A stretch of 64,000 nt of DNA, taken from contig JAQFVV010006221.1 of the NCBI GenBank assembly GCA_028023455.1, positions 3,166,989 through 3,230,988 of the forward strand. Direction: 5' to 3'. Shown here piece after piece: positions 48,692 through 60,623 of this stretch. The stretch comes from Epiperipatus broadwayi. Lineage: Eukaryota > Onychophora > Udeonychophora > Euonychophora > Peripatidae. Under the pieces are notes generated by a model. It searched no databases. It was given only the letters and a program-made list of their open reading frames with translations, and was not told where the DNA came from. Position 1 is the first letter of the stretch. The number at the start of each line of letters is the position of its first letter. Made by a program: the position numbers and the translations under genes.

Positions 48692-51184
48692 CTAAAAAAA
48701 TATTAAATTATATTAAAAAATAAAAAAAATATTTTATTATTTATAATGCTATATTTAAATATAAACATCTGTTTTGTTTTTAAATATTATTTACTATAAG
48801 TATCAAAATTATATTGTTTGAATGATATCTGAATGTATACAGATATATATATAATATCTAATAGATAATTATATAAACAAATTTGCAAAACAATTTACAT
48901 CTAATGCTAAAACATGGTTATATATTAAGTCTTAATGATTTGAAATAGTATTATTAATGTTAGTGTTAGTTTATATATGTGCATGTATGTGTATGTGTAC
49001 ATACATATATATTAATATGAAGATTGTCACAGGTTACAAATATGAATGATACATTTATATAAATGTTTGTATATTCACAATCAAAATTATACATAGATGA
49101 ACCTGCAAAATATATCATTTAGATATATTGTGACAAGCACATTCATCAATATTATCTATCTATAGTCTATTGATAAATAAATTTAAAAAAATTAGAAATC
49201 ATTTGTGTCTAATAAATAAATTCAAATTTAGGGTGAATTCAGAGTGAATGAATGATTTATTTAAATTAAAATAAAATATTTGCTTTGTTGTATCTAATAA
49301 TAATAATAATAGACTTCGTTAAGATTAACAGAAAGAAGATTCATGCTTTATGAGAGAATTAAAAGAATAAGTTATTACCAGGAAATGGAAAAAATCAATA
49401 AAAAAGGAACACATATGTTCTTTTTCTTCAGAAAGATTTTATTTATTTTAGTTACTTTTCTTCAATATTCTGTGGATTTTGATGTAAGCTATAACGTACT
49501 TTGAGTAGAGACTGAAAAAGAGAGAGCATATGCTTTCCTCAGATAATGTCTGCAAGGACAAATGAAATGGACAACAAATATGCTGAACCATTTAAAGCCA
49601 TTGAACCTGTGGATTTGATACAACTGTAGTGTTTAATAAAAAGGAAATAATTGGCCACCAGCTGAGTAATAATGTCCATGGAGTCCTATATCATTGTTTA
49701 TCATTGCTAAAATGTTAAAAATAAAATGTGGAAGAAAGGGACTACAATAAGTTGAAATGTAGATGAACAAACCCTAATATAAACAAATAATTTCTAAAAT
49801 CCATAGCTAAACTAATTTTTACTTTATCCTCAATATCTAAAAAAAAAATAATAATACATAGATAGATATCTATCAATTTTTAAAAAAATTTAAATTAATA
49901 ATGTGGTTTATATTATTCAATACAACTTAATTAACAGATTAAGTAAGTCTTCTTAAACTGACGATTGATATTGATAATTTTAGAAAACAAATCAAAATTA
50001 AAAACATAGTTAACATTTAAAGTTTCTTTTAAATATATGAAAATAATTTTTGTGATGAGTGCATTACTTGATCTGAAAAATATAAGATATTTAAAAAATA
50101 AATTTTTTTATACGGTTTGAAAGATCGTATATATTAACCCTCTTGTGAACATGCATGTTTAGCAATCTTCAGAATGTAGATCGTATTTTAGCAATTGAGT
50201 CCATCATGAACAGATTATTATAGTATAATGGCTTATTTTAAGTTTCAATTGTTGAATTTAATTTTGTGTTATTATTTTAATAAACTTATATTGTTTTATT
50301 ATTAATCTATGCATCATTTAATTTATCTATTCTACAAATTACCTTTTTCAAAAGTATTGATTCACATATTCAAAACTACATATTCACTAGATAATAAATC
50401 ATTTACTAATTGAATTTTTGATTTACCAAATAAAAATACTAGTCAATGGATAGGCTCATTGGTACCTTATAAATTCATGAGTCTATTATGATATAGGTTT
50501 TGATTATAAAATTATTTATGGTGCATGAAAACAAATAATTCTAATCAGTACCGAGTGTATCCATTGCAATATATATATATATACACACTAAGTGGCTCTA
50601 TCTTCTACATCTTAGGTGCTGACTAAATGCCATCATTCTTTTTCTCCAAAGACAAAATAAATAAATAAATAAAATGCTGATTATGATTTTATTCTTTTTT
50701 TTATTTAATATATATTTAACACATACTACATTTTATTCTTTTATTAATTGAGTTAGAGTAAATTTATTGTTAAATAAATAATTGTTAATAGATTTTGTTT
50801 ACTACAGATGCTTTGTTTCTGTTTTACTCACACTTAACTCTGAAATCATATATATTAGAATCTTATAAAAAAGTTGACAAAAATATTTATTATAAAGTAT
50901 TGTTTATCTATAAGGAGAAATTCAAGAAAGTCTGTAATTGTTTAATAAAATGCAACTTTTTTCTTTAACATATGTTTAATTAAGCCAAAGCTAATTTACT
51001 GTTAAATAAATAATTATTAATACTTTTTCAGAATCCTGTATTTTTTACTATAGATTTTTTTTTGCCAGATTTTTAACAACAGTTTTTTTTAAAAGAGTGG
51101 CCATCTTAGTTACTTATTTACAAATAAATTAAATTAATACTAAACAAAACATAGTCATTTATTTTTAGTCCATTAATTTTAATA

Positions 51185-51785
51185 TATAAAACAAGTCACA
51201 TGCACCATCTTCTTTATAAATCTTGATTTATTATATGAATTATTATAAATTACAATAGTACTCCATTTTGACTATTAAATGATAAAAATTCTGCAGTTTA
51301 TGAACATATGTATCAACTTAAACATAAAGATTTTAAAATAGAATCATTGTAATGTATTAGATTATATTATGAAAGAATTATAAAAGAGGGCATTTATATA
51401 AATAAAATGAAACCTTTAAAGAATAGGTTGTTAATTGAAAAAAGAAAATAATAGGTTGATTTAATTAATATGGAATTTATAATTAAATAATTGTAAAGGG
51501 GATTATTTTAAGAAAGATATTTAAGAAACAAATATAATAGAAATTTAATATTGTTTGTGAAAAGAGAGATATCAGGTAAGAGTAATTTATATTTGTTATA
51601 TGTATTGGATTATTGTGGAATATTTGTATTTATATTTATTATTTTATTTATGTATTTTTAGTTGTTCCTTGAGAAAGACTATAAAAGAATATAGTCGAAA
51701 CATTGGAATATTATTGTGAGATATAATAGTTCATATAATAATTCAAGATTTAAAAAGAAGATGCATGTGACTTGTTGGTAATTTA
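51185..51785 (+). pseudogene. PLE fragment (PLE-D) flanked by inverted tail
   Basis: The coding remnant (about 51,285-51,450) reads SAVYEHMYQLKHKDFKIES, then ERIIKEGIYINKMKPLKNR. This corresponds to the end of a PLE GIY-YIG domain, as in PLE-A (SALYVHEKDTGHTIDF...KRRIKESLLLKI). The tail at 51,660-51,700 has core UUGAGAA, a 7-bp stem II (GACUAUA/UAUAGUC) and GAAAC, with stem I UUCC/GGAA. The terminal 60 bp (about 51,720-51,782) recurs inverted at about 51,190-51,248, so the truncated 5' end is joined to a reversed tail. Confidence 0.7.
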
Positions 51786-52847
51786 GTATTATTCCTGCTA
51801 TGATATATTAGTCTGGTGACATTTTCATCTGGTAATATTTATTCAATGTTTCCATTTATGACAACCAAGAATCCTGACATGACTAATTCATGTCAAATAA
51901 ACTGACCCTCTCCTTTCTATTTTAGAAGATATTAAATGGTTCATTCCACTAAAGTGATTTTTTACCCCCATAATATAATACATCTCACATATCATTTGTA
52001 AGTAGTATGATTTTATATTTAAAAATATATTTACTTTATATATTTGTTTTGTTTTTTCTAAAACTTTGCATTTTTTTTTTTTAAATATTTAAAATATAAT
52101 GTTAAACTTGCAACAAATGTATACCATTATTTTTAAGTAATTTTTTTAAATTTAAAAATACAGCTATAAAAGTAGTTATACTTGTGGTTTTTTTTAAAAA
52201 GATAATTAAAATATAAGGTTAAATTTACAGTGGCCATTTTTAGATAAAAGTACAATTTTATCTTACAGTCTGCATTTTTTTTTTTTTTTAGGTTAAAAAA
52301 ATAATGGAAATCTAAAACTTATAACTCACCATTTAAAAAATGTTTTAGAGTTCTTTTCCATATTTCTCCCTTTTCTACAATAAATATATATCTCTATCAT
52401 GTCATACTAAAAAGGCACAACTCACAAGCACCTGTTTTATTTATTATCATACTTTTTTTTTCCTTTTCCCATAAAATTATTTTTTTTAGATTTGAACTTT
52501 CATATTACACATGTTATGATACGACGTTTTACTCCCGTTGACATATTATTCTAAGTATGTTATATGTTTAAAATAATGCCTCCATGGGATCTGCAGACAA
52601 ATTTTATCAATTAAGTTTGCCCACACATTCCTTGCAGATGTCCTTTTAAATACATCACAAACTTAGAGTAATACATCATAGCAGGAACAAAATACCAACT
52701 TATTTCATATATTGCTTATTTACAATTTACATTTGGAAATTTTAATGAAGTATATCATTTGATACCACTTTCATTTCAATTTATCATTTTACATATATAT
52801 AGAATAGATAAAATTAAATACAACATAAATGTGTACAATTAATTTAG

Positions 52848-52849
<2 letters not shown>

Positions 52850-52892
<43 letters not shown>

Positions 52893-52906
52893 ATAATATA
52901 TATAGT
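52850..52906 (+). repeat. (AT)n microsatellite, interrupted
   Basis: AT runs with one TTA and one AATA interruption. Confidence 0.9.
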
Positions 52907-53924
52907 TCTAGCAAATACACAAGTGTAGAAAGTATACTCGGTTTAATTAATTTCATTCAATATATTTAAATTCTGTTGATATTTTATATTATTAATAATA
53001 TTACTAATCATTCTAATTAATCTATTACTAAATTTTATTTATTAATGTTTTTTCTTTGTACCAAAATAAATCATAGAAGTTAGATATGGGTTAGGGTGTA
53101 TATGTACAGGTGTAAGAATATGTAATTGATTGTTTCTGCTATTTTTGTTTTATTATCTTTAATCTTAGTTTTTTTTAAAAATCGAAAAAAATATTTTCAA
53201 TTAGTTATTCTTAAAAGTTAAAAATAAATTAGAATTAAAATTTATTGATAAGTTAAATAAAAGAAATTAGCTAGTCCAGTCTTTTGCTTTAGATAAAGCA
53301 GTAAAAGATTATAAACTCCAAAGAGACCAAGTGTTATATCTATAATGAAAAGATAAACAAAATATTCTATATATAAAATACTTAATACATAGAAAAGATC
53401 AGTATTTATGAGTTAGTTAGTAAGAGAGGCTATATATAGATTTTGTTGCATTCCAAGTGTTACCTGAAAAGTACTATAATCACTTTATCAAAATAGAACT
53501 ATATTTAATAATCATTTAATATTCTGCAATGTAACTAATATCTAGAGGATCAAGTCTAAGCTTCCCTACATTAAAAACCATTAAAAAAAATTTTAAATCA
53601 CATTATTTTCAAATTATAATACAATAAAAGCAAAATCAACTTCAATTTTTACTCAGATTGTATTTCTACTGCTAATCATGAATAATATTTGGAAAAACCA
53701 AATGCATTGAGAAATTATTTATATTTTTTGTCTTTTCATGAAATTTTTCATAATAAAATTAAGCTTTATATTTTTAAATATTTATGTTCATTTTTAAGAA
53801 AAAACTTTCTCATAATTTTTTCTCTCCAAATTATAAAGGGGAAATATTAATAGATGAAATTAGTTTATATCATTATATTAAACATTTACTAATGATTTTA
53901 TTAGTTTATACGTTCAATCTATAA

Positions 53925-54086
53925 ATTAATATATATATATGTGCTCTGCGCACAGATAATGAAGCTATTAAACGTAAATAAAATTATCAAAAGTTACCGC
54001 CAAGCGCTTGGTGGTAACTTTTGATAATTTTACTTACGTTTAATAGCTTCATTATCTGTGCCCAGAGCACATATATATATATTAAT
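53925..54086. repeat. 162-bp near-perfect palindrome (foldback MITE candidate)
   Basis: Arms of about 81 bp pair around CCAAGCGCTTGG (centre 54,005/54,006) with only two or three mismatches. The outer ends are ATTAAT(AT)n GTGCTCTG and its complement. There is no coding content. The length, symmetry and TA-rich edges suit a hairpin-type MITE. Confidence 0.85.
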
Positions 54087-54586
54087 TGATTTCAAACGCT
54101 AATGAAGTAAAGCCGTAACTATTTCAATCTATAAAGTAAAACTTTTATGCTTATTTTAAAAATTTTCTTTTATTAATTATTATAGTGTCAATTATTCTAT
54201 GTGGTTCACTGTATGTATTGAATATGGATACTATAACTGATACCAATAATCAGATTGGAACATGACACAGGTTTTCAAGTATTTGAAATAGTTTAAAAAT
54301 TGCCTTTTTCAGTAGCTATTTAGGCTTTTTTTTTTATATAAAAATAAATAAATTTATAAACCAGATTATTTTGACAATATGCACTATTATATATGCATTA
54401 TGTAAATGAAAGTTTTTTTAATACTATAATTTTGTAGTTTTTTTAGGATTATTGTGGTTTAATTAAATATCTGTTCAATAAAATTCAAGTTGAAATTAAA
54501 ATTCTTACTAGAAATAAAATCATAATAAGAGAAGTGCATATAGTAAAGTAAAATTCAGTTACATTAAAGAAGTTGGAGTTTTAGAT

Positions 54587-54616
54587 CTGATGAAGACTGT
54601 ATGGTACAGTTGAAAG
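54587..54616 (+). other. Isolated hammerhead-core-like motif
   Basis: CUGAUGA (54,587-54,593) is followed by A, then a 7-bp hairpin GACUGUA-UGG-UACAGUU and GAAA. This arrangement matches the PLE-D tail at 51.66 kb. Stems I and III could not be completed. It may be a relic of a PLE tail. Confidence 0.35.
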
Positions 54617-56055
54617 TGCAATTAATAATAAGTTTTTTTTGCTGAAAAGTGAAAAATGTAAGATTTTTGAAATTCAATATTATTATATATTATAAAAAAG
54701 AAACATTTAATTTATATTGTACAATAAAATTAACATCTTGAAATGTGAATTCAGCATCACAGAAAAATATGGCTTTAATTTAATGTAAGAAACAATACTG
54801 TGTATAATTTAAGGCTTTTAAAGCTTTTTCAATTTAATCTTTTGATTTACTACATGTTAATCTAACAAATTATTAGAAACTATGTAATATTCGATGTTAT
54901 TTACTAAGTGCATGTATCATATGTAATTAAAGAGAAAGAATTTCCACTTTTAATATATATGCTACACTGATAATATAATAGCTCAACAAAACAAAAAATG
55001 GGGTTTTTATGTAACTTTTATTAGTATTACTAACGACACCGAATGTTTAGTAAACTGATTTATGATATTATAGTTTTCAGTATAGAAGGTTTTTGATTGT
55101 GATATTTAACAGAATGAAAAGAAATGAATAACTTAATTTTTTACTTGACCAGAACAATTTCATTAAATATAATTTTAAATATGAACATGTTTAAAGATTT
55201 TTTTAAGGAAATTATCTGGAAAAACTATAGAAGAAAAAAAACCTATTTGACCAAGAACAAGATGATAGATTTAGAAGATATATTACAGAATCAATTGAAA
55301 TCCTTTAAAAATATTTATAAGAGTTTAGAGATATTTTAAATATAAAGACAATATTATTTATTTAGACTATTAAGAATATTTGGTTTATACATATATTTTG
55401 AACAATATGTTCTTCACAATGTATATGATTTAAATATTCATTCTTCCTAGTCAAAATGTTTGGGACAACTGTCTATATAAATAAGGTACAAGAAAAGACA
55501 GCTGCTTTTTTTTTAGTAAAAAAATATTAAGTTATGCTGGCTGGAAAGTATTTTAATTATACATTGTATAATTGCACGAGTCTTAATCTTGATTATTAAC
55601 TTAGTTAAAGCAATGGAAGAATTCTTATTACATACTTTCATCTGTTTAGATCAGTGTTGACAATGTTTAAATAGAAATTACCATATTAAAAATATGACAC
55701 TTAGGTAATCCAAAGTCACATTTAGAGGCATAGAGACTCAGTCACCTAAAATGATTTAATCCAAATGATACTGGATCATTATTGATAGCAATGTAACTTA
55801 ATTTTTATCTTTTTAATATAATTTAATTTTAACAACTCAGAGTTATCATGAAATTTAATAAAATTATTAAAGCATTGTGATTTTTTAATTATGGGTAATT
55901 TAATTACAATATTTCTCTTTATTACGTTTTTTTCATTATAATAATTCAAATCATTTAAGCAAATAAATAAGTAAACTCAATATGAAGTATGCTAAAAGTT
56001 TCACAGAAATATGTAAAATTATTTTGTTTTCAGAATATATACATATAAATCTTAC

Positions 56056-56184
56056 CTGCTGATGATTTTGCTGTACATATTTAAGAAATGAAGGAATATC
56101 TGGTCGACCAAAATGATTAATAGCTTTTAAGCCAGTAAACATACTTCGTTTAGAAATTCGTTGAAAATGATTTTCACATATATA
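56056..56184 (-). CDS. DUOX: Dual oxidase, penultimate coding exon
   Basis: A 43-codon exon in phase 0 reads YICENHFQRISKRSMFTGLK, then AINHFGRPDIPSFLKYVQ and ends at NHQQ. This is the DUOX segment just before the final VFSCGP block; the family shows YICE..F...FTGL...HFGRP here. The acceptor is TTTATTTTTTAG (minus) before 56,184. The donor is CAG|GTAAGA after 56,056. The internal ATG is not a start. No upstream DUOX exon (expected to carry the FDLRTTML segment) was found up to 64,000, so that intron exceeds 7.8 kb or the exon was missed. Confidence 0.92.
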
Positions 56185-56224
56185 CTAAAAAATAAAATAT
56201 TTTTTTAAAAATCATTTATTATAA

Positions 56225-56870
56225 CTGTATATATAAATATAATTAATCTATTCAATCAGTACACTGAATGTTTACCAATGATGGAATGTTCAAAGCCCTT
56301 TTTGGATTTGAACTTAGAATTTTCAATCTATATTCATCATCCATTCCATCTCAACAACCGATACACATGACCACATACATGTGAAAAAGATCAATGATCC
56401 CCAATATACATATTTCATGTAGAATTAGCATTCATCAATTGAGCCAGAGGATAATCTCCCACACATATCTACAATCAGTGCTTAACTTATATTAAGATAG
56501 CAATTCCTTAAACTTTAATGGACAGGCTTCGGTCTTCTCAGCCTTCCAACAGTTCAACCACCCATTTCATTGAAAAACCAATGATGGAATGTTCAAAGCC
56601 CTTTTTGGATTTGATATTGTAGTCATTCCCATGTAAACATTATATCAATCTAACCCCTCATATTATCAGACTACTATGTATCCATTTATATTAATAGGAG
56701 AAGGATGGGCTGAACTTATAATATGATGTTACCTATTTCAAAGTCAATATGTAATTAACCTATTCATTCAATAGATTGAATGTTTACTATAGTAAATAGA
56801 AGGATTTGAACTTAGGATTTCCAGACTACATGACCACACATACATGTGTGAAAAAGATAAATAATCCCAA
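56225..56870 (-). repeat. F4 hammerhead repeat array, about 1.4 units
   Basis: In minus sense the array starts at 56,870 with TTGGGATTAT, which is exactly the 3' cleavage-product end of the F4 ribozyme. It runs one complete 466-bp unit to the next cleavage site (56,405/56,404) and then a partial unit to about 56,225. The tRNA-like block (TAAGTTCAAATCC) occurs in both units. The array lies in a DUOX intron in the same orientation as the gene. Confidence 0.8.
56385..56450 (-). ncRNA. Hammerhead ribozyme (F4, diverged)
   Basis: The core is UUGAUGA (56,438-56,432, one change) with GAAA and the triplet AUA (56,407-56,405). Inner stem I CUCAA/UUGGG replaces an A-U pair of the 3.2-kb copy by C-G, a compensatory change. 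Stem II is AUG/CAU. Confidence 0.55.
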
Positions 56871-57839
56871 CTTTCCATGTAATAAATAACATGTAAAGTC
56901 TCATTTTATTGTTCAGATTTATTTTAAAATAAAATATTTAAGTGCAAATAAAAGCCTCACCTTTGTTTTCTGAATAATTTGATTGTTATTATTGCTAGAC
57001 TTTATACACACATATTTATACACTAAAGAATAGTTAAGGTATATATTTAAAATATTAAGTATTTTGACATTTTTATGTAAATATATTTTATGATGAAATT
57101 AAAAGTGATCAATTTTAAAAATTATTGCTTTAAGTAATATGTTTATTGAGTAACTTATGATTGTTTTTGTATTAATTTAATTCTAAGACATTTTATTTCA
57201 AATTTCTTAGATTGAATATTAAAGATTAACCATATTATTAATTCTATGTAACATTTAAATAAAAAAATATATAATTAATTATTTATTTCATTATGCAGTT
57301 TTTAGTACAATATGAGTTTTATGTTTGTATGATACCCATAGAATTATTGTGATTTTTGATGCTTTGATATCTATCTACATATAATTAAGTTTAGAAAATT
57401 TAGCATACTAAAGAGAGACAATTAAACATGATACTTATATAATAATGAAACACCCTGTGTGATTTAGTGCAGAAATAGAGTGAGGGATTAAAGAGTTAAA
57501 GGTTTCAAAGTAAAATTTTAAATTATCTGATGCTTGGATGTCACATAACATACAGAATAATTTATTAGTTGATTTTTTTCATAATTAACTATAAAACTAA
57601 ATTGTTTTTGGCAAAAAAGATACTAACTTTGTGTATCTCATGTGTGGTCAATCAATGTTTTATATAATTATAGTTTAAAAAAAATTCTGGTTGAATATCA
57701 ATGGAGATGATGCACACATAAAAAACTTCATGTAATGTAGTTTTTGCATTATAAAATGTAGGTATTTCAACTGGATAATACTTTTTGTTATAAGCATGTT
57801 CAGAATATTTACAATTATGAAGCTTAATACATTGTACAG

Positions 57840-58200
57840 GCTTGTAATATATGTGGGATTTGAACTCAGACTTTCACATGACCCACTACTCTCAGTGCCA
57901 TCTCATATTGCTCACCCACCTGATCACACACATGTTGAAAAGCTAAATAATCACCAATATACATATCTCATGCTAAACCAGCAATCATCAGTTGGTCTAG
58001 ATTACTATCCTCACACATATATATAATCAGTTCTCAGCTTTATATTAAGATAGCCAATCTTCATACTTTAATGGACAGTCTTCAAACTATTCCAACTCAC
58101 AACTCTTCAGCCTTCCATTTCATTGAAAATCTGATGGGGAATGTTCAAAACCCTTGTTAGTGCCAAGGTTGTCATCCTACTCATGTTGACATTATGAAGT
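57840..58200 (-). repeat. F4 hammerhead repeat, single unit
   Basis: Matches the 2.9-3.3 kb copy along its length in reverse. The 3' portion (57,925-57,855) reads TGGCACTGAGAGTAGTGGGT...GAGTTCAAATCCC, with both A-box- and B-box-like blocks of a tRNA promoter. Confidence 0.75.
57946..58012 (-). ncRNA. Hammerhead ribozyme (F4, one core change)
   Basis: CUGAUGA (57,991-57,985) and stem II UGCU/AGCA are as in the copy at 3,179. GAAA reads GAGA. Stem III AU-AUGU-AU and triplet AUA are intact, with the predicted cut between 57,958 and 57,957. Inner stem I ACCAA/UUGGU is intact and the outer stem keeps six pairs through a G-U. Confidence 0.6.
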
Positions 58201-60519
58201 TTGTAAAATTTGAATTAGTTTCATTTTTAAATCAGTTATGATTTATCTTAATAAATAATTATAGTTGCATTTTCTGCTTAGGAATTAAATAAGAAATTTG
58301 TTGTTCGGGTTTTTTTTTGCAGATCTAAAAAAACTTGATACTTATTTATTTATTTTCATTAAATTTAGATTCAATAAAAATATTTAATTGTTGATATGTG
58401 ATTATAAATATGTGAGAAGATTTTTTGCTTTGTGTACATATTAGTCACTTTCTTAATATGTTATTATTTACTTGAAAATTGTTGATAAAAAGTGAAATAA
58501 ATACATTTTGAAATTTTTTTTGTGAAAGTTTTATCTGTTTTTCTACTTGGCTAAATACAGATAGCAAATTGTAGTTGATTAGTAGTGTTAATTGGGTAAT
58601 ATTTGTTAAACAATCACTTGATATAGAGTTGATCAGTAAAAATGATAAATTTGTTTTGAATACTTTATTTATATTAATTATTGTTTTTACACGGGGATTA
58701 TTAGAAGTGCATCAAATGTCTTAAGATTTTGTGTTCATTATCAATTTAGTCCTAATTAATAATTCAAATTTATTGAACAGCATTGACTTAATAAAATATT
58801 AAAAATTTGATTAAAAGACTTAAAAAATATTCATTACAATAGCAATTTGATATAATAATAAATTAGATATGTAAAGTTCCACATCCGTGAAATAACTTTA
58901 CTGCCAAAATGTTTTAACAAAGAAAAACAACATTCTTCAAAACTAAACCAAATACATTTAAATTTAATGCTTATTAGTTAATAATGTTTTAAATATTCTT
59001 TAATAAAATTTTTGCTTATTTAATAAGTAATAATTTTTATCTCTTACAGTTGATATTTGCAATTAGTATTGAAGTCTTTTTAAAACCATACACACATACG
59101 TTTATGTATGTACACAAATAATGTGTAAAGACTCAATAATTAAATCTTCTAGATAAGTGGTAATTAGTCTATGACACCAAAAGTTTCTAAAACTTTTAAA
59201 CACATAACAGCTGATAAATAAAACTTTAAATTATATATTTTTAAATATCTTATTAGTAAATAACAAATATATTTTGTTAAAAAACTTCATTTTCAGTTAA
59301 TTTTCCCAACAAAAAAAATATTTACGAATTTAAATTCCAACTTATCAATATGATGATTAATTTTATATTTGTAATAATTTATATTTATTATACATTTAGA
59401 GGCATGCATTTTCTTTGATATAAAAACATTTTTCCAGAAAAATATTCTGTATTATGTACTATTCTTGGAATTCTTCTCAACAATATACATAAAAAGTATG
59501 TGTCTCTACCATATATGGATATTAAATGTCAATGATGGCATTTTAAAGTAATATTTACTAAATTATCAGATATTTATCATTTAAAAGTAAAATATGAATG
59601 ATATAGAATAAATATATTTATATAAAAAACAATGTTATATAAAAAGTGATCGGTGGAAAATAATTAAATGATCACATATAACTTAATGTAGTTTCTAATT
59701 AAAAAAAGCACAAACATAAGATATTATATAAATAACTATGGGTATCTAAAAATGTACATGATCCAATGTGTCTTTGCTAGCATCTTTTGAGTTGTGGAAA
59801 TTTTGAATTGTTTAAGTATATATTTTTTTAATGTTGAGAATGATATTAAAAACCAAAAATAAATAAAGATATACTTTGTTCCTACAATGAAAAATGCTAT
59901 GAGCAAGTAAAATCATAAATCATAAAATTACCGATGTTTTAATTCCAGCAGTTTTAAATTCCATTATTTTATGCAAATTTTGTTTTAGTAAAAATTATGA
60001 AAGACAACACATATGCCTCAAGCTAGATGTAAAACTAAAAAAAGTATAAATTGAATTATATATATTATAAAATATAACAATTATATAAATTTGAAATCAA
60101 TTTTTTGCTATTATATATATATGTTTTTCAACTTATATAGTAAAAAGCAGGGACCAGAGTAATGATTTTTTTTTTAAATATCAAAGAAAAATTTAAGATG
60201 TGATGATCATTCTCATACTAGCAGGCATTTCTCTCTGACTCAGCTCTTAAGAAAATTTATTTAATAATCTCAGCTTATTTTAATTTTTAGACAATTCAGA
60301 AATGATTTAAATAATGCCATCTTATTTACCAATTGCCTGATTATTACAAAAAAGAAATGTTACTTTTAACTTTGCACATGATCTCAACTATTTTTGATCA
60401 AATATTCTTCATTTTATGCTCATTTTACAGTAAATTCTTACCTTAATCTATATTTAAAATTTAAATTCCAAAAAAAAATCTTCATTTGGCAGTGCTTTTG
60501 CAAAAAAAAAAAAAACGAA
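58201..60519. other. AT-rich non-coding stretch (probable DUOX intron)
   Basis: No gene or repeat recognised. Confidence 0.4.
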
Positions 60520-60623
60520 TTTTTCTTGCCATATATGGAATAGCTGATTGTCCATCCTCTTTTACTTTATATGGTGCTTCAAAGCATTGACTCTCAATTT
60601 TGGCCATTGTTGACCAAGAGTTT
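60520..60623 (-). other. Candidate exon, unidentified
   Basis: Minus-strand sequence after a good acceptor (TTTCTGACTTTGACAG) is open for about 34 codons. It reads NSWSTMAKIESQCFEAPYKV and then KEDGQSAIPYMARKI, with protein-like composition and elevated GC. I do not recognise a family. It does not resemble DUOX. No clear GT donor is visible (GC or weak GTTTTT), so it could be a pseudo-exon. Confidence 0.3.

Larger units (their letters stand above)
48692..56055 (-). other. DUOX: DUOX last intron (7.36 kb) with embedded repeats
   Basis: The intron begins GTAAGATTT (minus, from 56,055) and ends in a T-run followed by TAG. It carries a PLE remnant at 51.2-51.8 kb, (AT)n at 52.85 kb, the 162-bp palindrome at 53.9 kb and a hammerhead-like stretch at 54.59 kb. 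A 27-codon plus-strand ORF at 49,547-49,630 lies in a GC-elevated block but matches nothing I know. Confidence 0.8.

Noticed and set aside
48347-48706. 119-codon plus-strand ORF over the DUOX last exon
   Set aside because: It is the antisense of a splice-bounded DUOX exon and has no protein family resemblance.
55951-56142. 63-codon ORF starting at the internal ATG as an independent small gene
   Set aside because: The frame extends upstream of the ATG to a splice acceptor and ends coding at a consensus donor; it is a DUOX exon read into its intron.
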